DNA of 44,292 bases from Pseudomonadota bacterium (GCA_016195085.1 JACQAG010000017.1:1-44292), one strand, 5' to 3'; shown: positions 1 to 11,367, counted from the stretch's first letter. The notes: generated by a model from the letters alone, not told the origin. Numbers and translations: made by a program.

Positions 1-1
1 C

Positions 2-64
2 AATGAGCCCTGTCCCTGCGGCTCGGGAAAGAAGTTCAAGAAGTGTTGCGGAAAACCGCCCTGA
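2..64 (+). CDS. SEC-C motif protein, C-terminal end only
   Basis: Only the last 20 codons of a gene that begins left of the window are present. They encode a SEC-C zinc-binding motif of the form CPCGSGKKFKKCCG, followed by a stop at 62-64. SEC-C motifs close SecA and many unrelated proteins. The KFKKCCG form is more typical of stand-alone SEC-C proteins than of alphaproteobacterial SecA, which usually ends in a KYKHCHG form; that comparison is family knowledge, not something visible here. The gene runs toward the accessory island and may belong to it. What lies upstream cannot be seen, so the full protein cannot be named. Confidence 0.75.
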   Translation, partial: NEPCPCGSGKKFKKCCGKPP

Positions 65-125
65 TCCCAGCACCGGAAGCGCACGGTGCGATGATGCTGG
101 CTGCGCAAGCTTCATCTACCCGTCG

Positions 126-236
126 CCAAAACACCGCTTACAATATGGCGAGGTCATCGGCGAGACCTCGACCGCGGTCGCAGCCGGCCAGCTTGTGCAT
201 ACGCACAATCTGGTGAGTCGGCGGGCGAAGCGGTGA
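126..236 (+). pseudogene. 3' remnant of a UxaA-type SAF-domain gene
   Basis: This frame encodes YGEVIGETSTAVAAGQLVHT followed by HNLVSRRAKR and a stop at 234-236. The pattern YGEVIG, then a short loop, then G-x-x-VHxHNL is the end of the SAF domain in the altronate/galactarate dehydratase (UxaA/GarD) family. Small UxaA subunits of about 100 residues end in just this way. Homology starts abruptly near 129-141, and nothing upstream in any frame supplies the missing first part of the domain. It therefore looks like a gene tail left by a deletion or insertion. It has no visible ribosome binding site and is not expected to be functional. Confidence 0.55.
222..233 (+). repeat. 12-bp direct repeat, left edge of island cassette
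   Basis: The sequence CGGGCGAAGCGG occurs here, inside the last codons of the SAF remnant, and again at 5447-5458 just past the methyltransferase start. The two copies enclose exactly the four-gene cassette. It could be a target duplication or recombination scar, but 12 bp of GC-rich sequence may also match by chance. Confidence 0.3.
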
Positions 237-324
237 TGAGCGATCATTTTGTCGATATGACTTAGCCCAGAAACCACGACCGCCCGCTCAGGTCTTCACG
301 CTGCGCTTTTAGCCAAGCGCACGA

Positions 325-1242
325 TCACGGCGGTGGGACCGCAGACTTGATAGCAGAGCGACAAGCTGCGAGGGCTTCTGCCTGTAGCGGAACGTCGTTA
401 TCACCGAAATCCATGTACCGGAGTTGCGTATTTTCCCACTTTCCACCGCCCTGATTAATGGGCAAGTGCGTTTCCAGAGTGTTTACCTCGACTACGAAGA
501 GCCGCGGCTGCTCATGCAGTAGCCATAGATGGAACTCATAGTTCATACTATTGATCGCGGTTTCCCATTCGTTGCGTGTCACAAAGAAGGTGGCCTCCTT
601 CAACCGCATGGTGCTTCCTTTCACCTCGATCCTCAGCACCTCGCTCCGATCCCGGTCCTTCACCGATAAGACATCGAATCCTGAGACATTTGATTCGATC
701 GCCTGCCATTTCGGTTCCTTACCGGTTCGCGCTCGCTCCTGCGTCACTGTTAAGCGTTCTGCGAGGCGCCCAATCCGGAGATTGAACCCAGATTTCTTCG
801 ATCGGATGCTTAAGGCGACAAAATCCCACCACTCCACGACAGCGTCGTCATTACCTTCGAACAACCCACATGACTTGAAACACTGCTCTACGTTGGTCGG
901 CATAGATCTCTGGGCCTCAGCGCGCCCGAGAAGTATGCGCTTCGCCCAAGGCGGTGACTCGATGGCGATCAGATCGGCAAGTTGGGCTCGGAGAAAATGG
1001 CCCTCATCCACTAGTTCCGCGATGACATGACCGCGGTCAGTTAATCGCAATGCCCCGTCTCTCGACACATTCGCCCACTGACATTTCTGAACCAGAGCCA
1101 GCACCGCTGCTGCGTCTGCAACCTCGAAACGACGAAAGCTTTCGCGGAATAGCTCCACGGTGATCGCCTGGTCGCGAACTAACCTCAAAAATGACTGGCT
1201 CGAGTACAGCACGCCGACTGAGAACATCGTCACCGTCGCCAT
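325..1242 (-). CDS. DUF3883 (PD-(D/E)XK-like) protein of the island cassette
   Basis: The predicted protein has 305 residues. The C-terminal half (about 150-260) matches DUF3883, the domain at the end of NO VEIN-type proteins. It shows an AERL...QER helix, then GFD with D190, then IEVKGS with E206 and K208, then FFVTRNEWETA. The D...ExK spacing fits a PD-(D/E)XK nuclease-like fold, so it is a plausible DNA-cutting or DNA-binding subunit; activity is inferred. Residues about 40-100 look like a winged helix (RLTDRGHVIAEL). It is the last gene of the four-gene minus-strand cassette, and its start overlaps the end of the helicase gene by 13 bp, which suggests coupled translation. Base composition is lower in GC than the dcw genes. 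I cannot assign it to a named defence system. Confidence 0.8.
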   Translation of the reverse strand: MATVTMFSVGVLYSSQSFLRLVRDQAITVELFRESFRRFEVADAAAVLALVQKCQWANVSRDGALRLTDRGHVIAELVDEGHFLRAQLADLIAIESPPWAKRILLGRAEAQRSMPTNVEQCFKSCGLFEGNDDAVVEWWDFVALSIRSKKSGFNLRIGRLAERLTVTQERARTGKEPKWQAIESNVSGFDVLSVKDRDRSEVLRIEVKGSTMRLKEATFFVTRNEWETAINSMNYEFHLWLLHEQPRLFVVEVNTLETHLPINQGGGKWENTQLRYMDFGDNDVPLQAEALAACRSAIKSAVPPP

Positions 1243-3023
1243 GCATTCAGGTGGTTGACGAAGTCCGCCAAATCCTCATCGTCGAAGGCATCAACGTCTG
1301 CATCAAGGTCGACCGAAACAGGCTCAATTCGAAGGCCTGGATCCTGCAGAACCTCTGCCATGCGTCCAATTTTTGTGATCAATCGGCGGTTGACAGACTC
1401 ATCGACCGTGTTGAGACATATCAGCATTTCGACTGTTGTAATCTGATCTGGTCTCAGGCCAAGGCGATGGATGCGGTCTTCTGACTGAAGAAACTGTGCT
1501 GCGTTATAGTTGCGATCGAGGTAGATCGCATGATGACAGACCGAATGCAGGCTGATGCCTTCACCGCATGCCGCCGGGTTCGCAACGAGGACATAGCAAT
1601 TCGCATCGTCGTGAAACCTCTTGATCTTCTGCTCTCGAGTTCCTTCTTCGTCTTCGCTTCCAGCATCCACTCCCCCGTGAATATAGTCCGCACCGAGATC
1701 GATCAGGCGCTGAGCAACAATTTCCACATTGTCGACAAAACTCGACCATATGATTGTTTTTTGACCTTTCAGGGCCAATTGGCGTGCTCTCAGGCATACC
1801 GCTTCCAGTTTGGCACTGTCACCCTCTTCCAAGACTTCAGCCAACAGATCCGTGTGTTCAAATTCCACGGCACGCGCCAACAGACCTGGGTTGGACACGA
1901 CCTGTAAAAGGCGCAATGCACTACGGCCGATGCGCCTCAATTTCATTCGGTCTGCTATATGCAAACCTTCAGCTTCTCTAGCTGCTTCCGATGACAGAAG
2001 ACGATAGAGCTCATGTTGAGCGGGCTTTAGCGGTACAGGAATTAGGCGTCTCTCTACCGCCGGCAAATTCAACTCTGCTTTCGTGGTTCGCACGTATACG
2101 GGCTGAATCATATTCGTGACGGTGTTCTCATCGGCATTGATCTCGGGGAAGAGGAATCGGAACTGTGGGACCAAGTCGGCCAAGTCGTTTGGCATCGGTG
2201 TCCCCGACATAATCAGCTTATAAGAGGGTATATCGCTTATCGAAAGGATCGCATTCCCTATAACTCCTGACAGCCCGCGCTTTATACGATGCGACTCATC
2301 AAGGAACAGAATGCTGTCAGAGCCTGAAAGAAAGTCCCCTATCTCTGCCAGCACGTTCGGAAGTTGCTGGTATGTGATGAGAGTTTTGCTTGGTTCCGTA
2401 CGCAGTATTTGCCGAATTGTTGCTCTGCCGCCCGTGAGCCTCACGAAGGGTTCGCTATCTCGTAAACAAAGGCCCAACTGTTCTTCCCACGCAGCAAACG
2501 CATTTTTGGGTGCGACGACAAACAGGCGAGTTGTCTCAATTCTTTTTAACGCGTAGACAGCCAAAGCTTCGGTTGTCTTCCCGGCGCCCGGAACGGAAAA
2601 GGTTGCCGCTGAAGGACGCGTGGCGAGCCTCGTCACATTGCGCTTCTGTTCGTTCGTGAGATCGCGAATGAAGCCCGCACCTTGTAATCGGCGCAACATC
2701 TCGCCAACGTCAAGCGGTTGCGCTGCAAGGGTCGCTTCATAGGCATCGTGGCGCAGGTTGGCGAGCTTGAGGCGTTGTTCAGCCGATGAGTGGACCGCAA
2801 CGCCGAATTTTTTACGACTAGCTTGATACGCCAAGCCATCTCGACAAGAAAGGAATGCCCACCAAGGCATGGCAAGTGAGACGGCAGTCAGCTCTAAAGT
2901 TTGCGGATTGCTGTCGAGGCAAAGTCGACGGATGTGTGGCCAGATCCTCGGATCACCCACGTAACTTAGGACGGCCCTCCTCGTCTCTTCATCGTACGAG
3001 ACAAGGACATTATTGTTCTCCAT
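1230..3023 (-). CDS. SNF2-family DEAD/DEAH-like helicase/translocase
   Basis: The predicted protein has 597 residues and complete superfamily 2 motifs. These are Walker A VPGAGKTT at 144-151, motif II DESH at 242-245, motif III SGTP at 273-276, motif V around GEGISLHSV (487-495), and motif VI QSEDRIHRLG at 513-522. Motif VI and the DESH/SGTP pair point to the SNF2 group, whose members usually move along double-stranded DNA without unwinding it. The first 120 residues are not a domain I recognise. The acidic C-terminal tail (DADVDAFDDEDLADF) is unusual. The gene overlaps the ParB-like gene upstream by 14 bp and the DUF3883 gene downstream by 13 bp. In this context it is probably the motor of a DNA-targeting system. 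Confidence 0.9.
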   Translation of the reverse strand: MENNNVLVSYDEETRRAVLSYVGDPRIWPHIRRLCLDSNPQTLELTAVSLAMPWWAFLSCRDGLAYQASRKKFGVAVHSSAEQRLKLANLRHDAYEATLAAQPLDVGEMLRRLQGAGFIRDLTNEQKRNVTRLATRPSAATFSVPGAGKTTEALAVYALKRIETTRLFVVAPKNAFAAWEEQLGLCLRDSEPFVRLTGGRATIRQILRTEPSKTLITYQQLPNVLAEIGDFLSGSDSILFLDESHRIKRGLSGVIGNAILSISDIPSYKLIMSGTPMPNDLADLVPQFRFLFPEINADENTVTNMIQPVYVRTTKAELNLPAVERRLIPVPLKPAQHELYRLLSSEAAREAEGLHIADRMKLRRIGRSALRLLQVVSNPGLLARAVEFEHTDLLAEVLEEGDSAKLEAVCLRARQLALKGQKTIIWSSFVDNVEIVAQRLIDLGADYIHGGVDAGSEDEEGTREQKIKRFHDDANCYVLVANPAACGEGISLHSVCHHAIYLDRNYNAAQFLQSEDRIHRLGLRPDQITTVEMLICLNTVDESVNRRLITKIGRMAEVLQDPGLRIEPVSVDLDADVDAFDDEDLADFVNHLNAWRR

Positions 3024-4245
3024 CGCCTCGTGCCCACTCAGACAGCTCGGCCACTAGCCGTCCAATTTGCTCCAGATCTGGCAAACATCCGTCCCGCAAT
3101 GTCCCGGACTCTATCCCTTCTTTTGCGGCCTGCAGCGCCTCTCTCGCCCGACGTATCTGATCTGCCACGTAGCCGGTCTTTTTCTTATGTCGTTTTTTGG
3201 CAGCCTCGGCATCGAGAGTGTCACGTATTGCTAGGCGCGCGTTCTCAAAGTTCGCCTGATCGTTGAGTGCATCAGCCAACCTCGTTAGTTGTTCGCTTTT
3301 GTCCTCCTCGGCCTCTAGATCCAGCTCAGCGATGAGATTTTCGGCCACATCCTCAATAACGTCTCCAACGACCTTTATCTCCGCGTATGTACGTTTTCCT
3401 TCACCGGCTTCGTCGGCCAGGCAAAAGGATGCCTTTTCGAAGATTTCCTTATATGGCTCAGGCTGCTTGAGTTTCTTGCGCGTTCTACTGATTTGGCGAA
3501 AGGCAAATTCCTTGTCGTCCAATTCAGAGTACCGTTTGGGTTTTCCTCGGCTCTCAAGATAGGCATCCGCATAGTCGAGCGCGTCGAAGAGTTCGCGTAA
3601 GTCCTGTGAATCAATCTCGTATAGCGCCGATATCTGTGCTTCGGCATACCCATGGGTAGTCTGTTTTTCTCGATACATCAGAGCCTCAGCGGTCCAGCTG
3701 TAATCTGCCTTCAGGTCTTCTTTCAGCTGTAGCGTCGCCTCTAGCGCATCGAGATCTCGGTCATCGCAGGGCGGGAGGATCACTACATCGATGGTCGCGA
3801 AGCGTTTGTACGCCGAAGAGTCTTCCGCATAGAGGTCTCGCCAAGTCGCGAGGCGACGGTTTCCGTTAATAACAAAGCCCTGCGCCGAAAGAATGATTGG
3901 CTCAGATTGCTCGACCTTCTTGAACTCTGCGAAGAGATTCTTGCTATCGTTCTCCTTTGCTAATTTGACGAGCAGCTTGTGTTGAACCTCCTGCGCCTCT
4001 GCAGACTCTAGATCTGCTCTAAAGAAATCCGAGGGGAGGTCCGAATGCTGCGCGAGATACTCGGCTTGCCGATCTGTTGTCCGACCGTTCTCTAACCTGT
4101 AGAGCGGCAGATCGAGAGGCAACCGATGGATCGGGAGGTACTGATTGGATCCTTGAAACGGTACGGGGTGCGTCTTGTTGCTGCTATTATTCTGGAGCTC
4201 TAGCAAGAACTGCTTGCGTCGCGGATATCGCCAGCCGTAGTCCAT
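3010..4245 (-). CDS. ParB-like domain protein
   Basis: The predicted protein has 411 residues. Residues 117-140 read PIILSAQGFVINGNRRLATW, the layout of the ParB/sulfiredoxin-like domain (a strand, then G-x-x-I-x-G-x-R-R followed by a helix). A preceding segment (about 45-65, LYRLENGRTTDRQAEYL) fits the domain's first strand and loop. The middle part (about 150-240) has the helical look of a ParB DNA-binding region but no motif I can name. The rest is charged and probably coiled coil (about 290-400). The ATG at 4245 has a GGGGGCG stretch about 5 nt upstream. It lies between the methyltransferase and the helicase. Partition is unlikely, because no ParA is present; a DNA recognition or nuclease role in the cassette is inferred. 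Confidence 0.65.
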   Translation of the reverse strand: MDYGWRYPRRKQFLLELQNNSSNKTHPVPFQGSNQYLPIHRLPLDLPLYRLENGRTTDRQAEYLAQHSDLPSDFFRADLESAEAQEVQHKLLVKLAKENDSKNLFAEFKKVEQSEPIILSAQGFVINGNRRLATWRDLYAEDSSAYKRFATIDVVILPPCDDRDLDALEATLQLKEDLKADYSWTAEALMYREKQTTHGYAEAQISALYEIDSQDLRELFDALDYADAYLESRGKPKRYSELDDKEFAFRQISRTRKKLKQPEPYKEIFEKASFCLADEAGEGKRTYAEIKVVGDVIEDVAENLIAELDLEAEEDKSEQLTRLADALNDQANFENARLAIRDTLDAEAAKKRHKKKTGYVADQIRRAREALQAAKEGIESGTLRDGCLPDLEQIGRLVAELSEWARGDGEQ

Positions 4246-4348
4246 CGATCGCCCCCGTATCGACTATCCGCGGATTCCAGAACCTACATTGCGAGAGTGT
4301 TGATTGCCATCGCTTGCCCCGACGTCTCTCCAATAGCACTACTGAGCA

Positions 4349-5386
4349 CTATGCGATCTGGTCGCGGCGCACCGACATTGGAGAGGTGCGATGGTCATAA
4401 AGGGGGCGCGCGTGGGATCTAAATCTCATTTTACCCGACAGTGCCCCATCGATCCGCGCCTTGGCAAGTTGCGCGTAAGCTTCGTCGATTTCGCATCCCC
4501 AAAAGCGCCGTTGATGAATAGCGGCTGCTACACCAGCCGAGCCCACTCCTGCGAATGGATCGAACACAAGATCGCCTTCGTTTGAGAGCGCAAGCACTAA
4601 CCTCTCCACGAGCCCTACCGGGAATTGACAAGGGTGCCCAGTTTTCTCGACGTGGCTTGCTTTGACATTGGGGATATCCCACACGTCGATATCAGCAGCT
4701 GGGACCTCCCAAACATCCTCGGGGTTTTTTCCCATAGGGTGACTCGAAAATTTTCCTGCATTGGGGCCTTTGTAAGCCCGTTTGCCAGGATACTTCGGTG
4801 GTATCCGGACTGCGTCGAGGTTGAATGTATAGTCGTTCGATTTCGTGTACCAAAGTACCACCTCATAGCGACCACTAAACCGCCGTCGCTGATGCATGCC
4901 GTGGCCATACCGCCAAATGACGCGATTCCGAAGTTTAAGGCCGTGCTTGAGAAAAATCGGATGGAAGATGTAGTCGAGCGGCGCGATAGACCCGTTCTCC
5001 ACGTAGTTGCCTATTTGCCAGCATAGGCTGCCTGAAGGCTTGAGACGCGTAACCAGCTTGGCAATTATCGCTTCGTGCCATTTTGCATAGTCTTCAAGCC
5101 CCTGCTTGGTCTCGTAGTGCTTGCCAAGGTTATACGGTGGAGACGTGACCACGAGGTCCCATAATGCGGCCTTTGGCAGCGATGCGAGCACCCGCTCAGC
5201 ATCGACATTCCAGATTATTGCTGCATGCTTGGATAGTCCCTTTGGAACACGCTTCCACAGCCTAGTTCGTTGCGGTGCCTGACGCGTCATGGTTGTTGAT
5301 GTGCCCCCTTTTGACCAGACAAGTATTGACGCGGACGAAGGTGACGCGTTCTTAGCCCCTTCGTCCATAGTCGAGTAGGTTCCCAC
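4349..5386 (-). CDS. Beta-class DNA methyltransferase (N6-adenine or N4-cytosine)
   Basis: The predicted protein has 345 residues. Catalytic motif IV TSPPYNLG lies at 81-88, and the S-adenosylmethionine-binding motif I, DPFAGVGSAG, follows at 276-285. The order IV then I defines the beta class of amino-methyltransferases. Residues 249-256 (TGHPCQFP) are the usual motif just before motif I. The target base and sequence cannot be read from this. The start is uncertain: GTG at 5386, ATG at 5368 and ATG at 5290 are all possible, and the conserved part begins near residue 56. It is the first gene of the island cassette and is separated from the ParB-like gene by 103 bp. It probably marks host DNA for the other three proteins; that pairing is inferred from position only. 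Confidence 0.93.
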   Translation of the reverse strand: MGTYSTMDEGAKNASPSSASILVWSKGGTSTTMTRQAPQRTRLWKRVPKGLSKHAAIIWNVDAERVLASLPKAALWDLVVTSPPYNLGKHYETKQGLEDYAKWHEAIIAKLVTRLKPSGSLCWQIGNYVENGSIAPLDYIFHPIFLKHGLKLRNRVIWRYGHGMHQRRRFSGRYEVVLWYTKSNDYTFNLDAVRIPPKYPGKRAYKGPNAGKFSSHPMGKNPEDVWEVPAADIDVWDIPNVKASHVEKTGHPCQFPVGLVERLVLALSNEGDLVFDPFAGVGSAGVAAAIHQRRFWGCEIDEAYAQLAKARIDGALSGKMRFRSHARPLYDHRTSPMSVRRDQIA

Positions 5387-5446
5387 GCCATTTGACGCAG
5401 TTCAGGGTCCGTGACGCAACGGAGTGTGGCGCTGAGCCTGAGCCGC

Positions 5447-5458
5447 CGGGCGAAGCGG
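5447..5458 (+). repeat. 12-bp direct repeat, right edge of island cassette
   Basis: This is the second copy of CGGGCGAAGCGG, 12 bp before the ligA stop codon. Together with 222-233 it brackets the low-GC genes. Confidence 0.3.
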
Positions 5459-5469
5459 AGAGAGACCCC

Positions 5470-9245
<3,776 letters not shown>

Positions 9246-9302
9246 GGTCCGTCAACCGCTTCGAGAGAAGCCGGAGCCTGCCAGAGGCGTGCCGGCGGCG
9301 CA

Positions 9303-9319
9303 ACAGAGCCTAGGTTCCG
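9303..9319 (+). repeat. Target-site duplication, left copy (17 bp)
   Basis: ACAGAGCCTAGGTTCCG lies immediately before the IS left end and is repeated exactly at 10690-10706. Confidence 0.85.
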
Positions 9320-9325
9320 TGTAGC

Positions 9326-9369
9326 TAGCTCGTGATCTGTCCGGAGTTTGTAGCTCGTGATCTGTCCGG
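9326..9369 (+). repeat. IS left terminal repeat with tandem 19-bp box
   Basis: Two identical 19-bp boxes, TAGCTCGTGATCTGTCCGG, start at 9326 and 9351, 25 bp apart. They are probable transposase binding sites. The right end (10641-10658, reverse complement) matches the first 18 bases of the box at 16 positions. Confidence 0.8.
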
Positions 9370-9393
9370 TTCTAGAACCACTCCAACGAGGGG

Positions 9394-10581
9394 GTGGGGA
9401 TGGACCGGGTCAGAGTAGACGAGGGAGTTCGGAGGATGCGTTTTGAGGGATTGTTGGATCGTCATGAACGGGGCGAGTTGAGCCAGTTGGAAGCGGCGGA
9501 GATGCTTGGGATGGGGGAGCGGACGTTTCGGCGCTGGCGCGATCGGCTTCGCGAGGAAGGGCCGTCGGGGTTGGCGGACCGTCGGCTGGGCAAGCCGTCC
9601 GCCAGGCGTGCCGGAGTGGCGGAGATCGCGCGAATGCTGGAGCTGTATGCGGGGAGCTATGCGGACTTTACGGTGAAGCATTTTCACGAGCAGCTGGTGA
9701 AGCGGCATAACTACCAGCTGGGTTATACGGTGACCAAGGTGCACCTGCAGCGCGCTGGCCTGGTGCAGCCGGCGCCGCGGCGCTCGGCGCATCGCAAGAA
9801 GCGCCCCCGGCGGCCAATGATCGGCATGATGCTGCACCAGGACGCTTCCAAGCATGCTTGGTTGCCCGGCGATCGGCGCGCCTACGATCTGGTGGTGACG
9901 ATGGAGGATGCGACCAGCGCCCTCTACTCGGCGTTCCTGGTTGATGAGGAGGGCACCGCCTCGAGCTTTCGTGGGTTGAGCGAGGTGATCGAGCGCCACG
10001 GCCTGTTCTGCTCCCTCTATACCGATCGGGGCGGCCACTACTTCCGCACGCCCAAGGCCGGCGAGCCGGTGTCGCGACAGCTTCCAACCCAGGTCGGCCG
10101 CGCCCTTGCCCAGCTCGGCATCGAGCACATCGCCGCCTACTCGCCGGAGGCCCGCGGCCGCTCCGAGCGGGCCTTCCGCACCCTGCAGGACCGTCTGCCC
10201 AAGGAACTCAAGCTCGAGCGGATCACCACCATCGAAGCCGCCAATCGTTGGCTCGCCGACACCTATATCCCCGCCTACAACGCCGCCTTTGCGGTCGTCG
10301 CCGAGCAAACCGGCTCCGCCTTCGTCGCCGATGCCGCGGGCGCCTGGCGCGAGATCCTCTGCCTCCAGGGCGAACGCCGGGTTGGCAACGACAACACCCT
10401 CAAATGGCGCGGGCTCTGCCTGCAGCTCCCGCCCAGCCACCTCAGACCTCACTTCGTCAAGGCATCCGTGCGGGTCCACCAGTATCCAGACGGCACGCTC
10501 TCCGTCTTTCTCGGACCCCATCGGCTCGCCAACTACAACCCTGATGGTCAGATCACCCAACCCATGGCCAAAGCCGCGTGA
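9394..10581 (+). CDS. DDE transposase, ISNCY/IS1202 type
   Basis: The predicted protein has 395 residues. It opens with a helix-turn-helix (about 28-50, SQLEAAEMLGMGERTFRRWR) that probably binds the IS ends. The retroviral integrase-like catalytic core follows, with D148 (LHQDAS), D209 (YTDRGGHYF) and E256 (GRSERAFRTLQDRL). An N-terminal helix-turn-helix and a core with this long first Asp-Asp spacing match transposases listed as ISNCY, IS1202-related. The frame is intact and all three acidic residues are present, so it could be active. The start used here may not be exact; ATG 9400 would be an equally good candidate if the upstream codon is not used. It is the only gene of the element. Confidence 0.93.
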   Translation: MGMDRVRVDEGVRRMRFEGLLDRHERGELSQLEAAEMLGMGERTFRRWRDRLREEGPSGLADRRLGKPSARRAGVAEIARMLELYAGSYADFTVKHFHEQLVKRHNYQLGYTVTKVHLQRAGLVQPAPRRSAHRKKRPRRPMIGMMLHQDASKHAWLPGDRRAYDLVVTMEDATSALYSAFLVDEEGTASSFRGLSEVIERHGLFCSLYTDRGGHYFRTPKAGEPVSRQLPTQVGRALAQLGIEHIAAYSPEARGRSERAFRTLQDRLPKELKLERITTIEAANRWLADTYIPAYNAAFAVVAEQTGSAFVADAAGAWREILCLQGERRVGNDNTLKWRGLCLQLPPSHLRPHFVKASVRVHQYPDGTLSVFLGPHRLANYNPDGQITQPMAKAA

Positions 10582-10689
10582 CACGCTTCCACGAGGCCGA
10601 TTTTCCCCGGGGCATGCCCCGGGGAAAATCAACAACGAAGCGGACAACTCACGAGCTACATAAACCGGTCAACTTGACGCGCTAGCAAC

Positions 10690-10706
10690 ACAGAGCCTAG
10701 GTTCCG
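10690..10706 (+). repeat. Target-site duplication, right copy (17 bp)
   Basis: This is an exact copy of 9303-9319 directly after the IS right end. Removing the IS and one copy would restore an unbroken sequence running from the recN upstream region to the next intergenic region. Confidence 0.85.
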
Positions 10707-10770
10707 GCGCCCGAACAGGGCGGGGCTCCTTCCTTCATTCGTCATGCCCGGCCATGGCGAAAAAGGGACG

Positions 10771-10871
10771 CACCACAGAGACACGGAGATCACAGAGAAG
10801 ATCGAGATGCCTGCGCCCTCGGCGCGCATAAAGCCCTTTCTTCTCTCCGCGACCTCCGTGTCTCTGTGGTG
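10771..10871. repeat. Imperfect palindrome (ACCACAGAGACACGGAG type)
   Basis: The left arm begins CACCACAGAGACACGGAG at 10771. The right arm, read backwards from 10871, begins with the same 18 bases and stays similar for about 30. The loop is about 40 bases. As RNA this would fold into a long hairpin. Similar ACCACAGAGACACGGAG palindromes are scattered in intergenic DNA of many bacteria. No coding potential is visible from 10707 to 10958, so the gap holds this repeat and little else. Confidence 0.7.
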
Positions 10872-10979
10872 AACTCGTCTTTCCTCACTAAGGGCTCCGG
10901 CGGCCCTTCGAAAACCGTTGATCGTCAGTTAACTCCGCGCCATCTATGATCGGGGGCGGTGCAAGGGGGCGCCGATCCC

Positions 10980-11366
10980 GTGAAGATACTCAGCGCATTC
11001 AAGCTCATCGCCGTAACGATCCTCGCCGTCGCCATCTTCTACGTCGGCGGCATGGCCGGCATGCAGGCGCTGCACTATTACGGCAATTTCGAATGGGCCG
11101 TCACCACCGCCGCCTTCTGGCTGGGCGGTCTCTTGATGGTCCTGGTCGTAGTCGAATCGGTGAAGCGCACCATCGTGGCGATCGCCTCCCTGGTCGAGGA
11201 CGAGGTCCCGCCGGCGCCGCAAGCGGCCTCGGAATCCGACGCGGATGCGGGCCCGCTGGCGAAGCCTGTCCAGCGTCCACCGGCGCCGCCGCCAAGTGCG
11301 GCCAAGCCGGCCCAGCCGGCGAGCCCGCCCAAGCCGGCAGCTTCCGCAGCACCGCCGAAGAAGTAG
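10980..11366 (+). CDS. Small membrane protein with two transmembrane helices
   Basis: I do not recognise the family. From the GTG at 10980 the protein has 128 residues; a GTG at 10959 would add seven. I prefer 10980 because AAGGGGG lies about 11 nt upstream. Two hydrophobic segments (about residues 6-30, FKLIAVTILAVAIFYVGG, and 38-60, WAVTTAAFWLGGLLMVLVVV) should span the inner membrane. The last 55 residues are rich in proline, alanine and lysine, with no domain, and probably stay in the cytoplasm or periplasm as a flexible tail. It stands alone on the plus strand, facing the piuC-like gene tail to tail with 1 bp between the stops. No function can be given. Confidence 0.6.
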   Translation: MKILSAFKLIAVTILAVAIFYVGGMAGMQALHYYGNFEWAVTTAAFWLGGLLMVLVVVESVKRTIVAIASLVEDEVPPAPQAASESDADAGPLAKPVQRPPAPPPSAAKPAQPASPPKPAASAAPPKK

Positions 11367-11367
11367 A

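Larger units (their letters stand above)
9320..10689 (+). mobile_element. IS1202/ISNCY-type insertion sequence, complete
   Basis: The element is about 1,370 bp with one transposase gene. Its ends are imperfect inverted repeats of about 46 bp (9324-9369 and 10641-10686). On the left, the box TAGCTCGTGATCTGTCCGG occurs twice, at 9326 and 9351. On the right, a close copy lies inside and a decayed copy outside. The 17-bp sequence ACAGAGCCTAGGTTCCG flanks both sides (9303-9319 and 10690-10706) and is the target duplication. A perfect duplication and an intact gene suggest a recent insertion. Long duplications of this size are known in IS1202-related elements. Confidence 0.85.

Noticed and set aside
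1-236. A 77-codon frame from 3 to 236 as one gene
   Set aside because: The SEC-C motif lies in a different frame and ends at 64. Only the last part of the 77-codon frame has homology, so it is a remnant and not a gene of its own.
9325-10647. A 440-codon minus-strand frame inside the IS
   Set aside because: It is the shadow of the transposase, which has the full DDE triad on the other strand.
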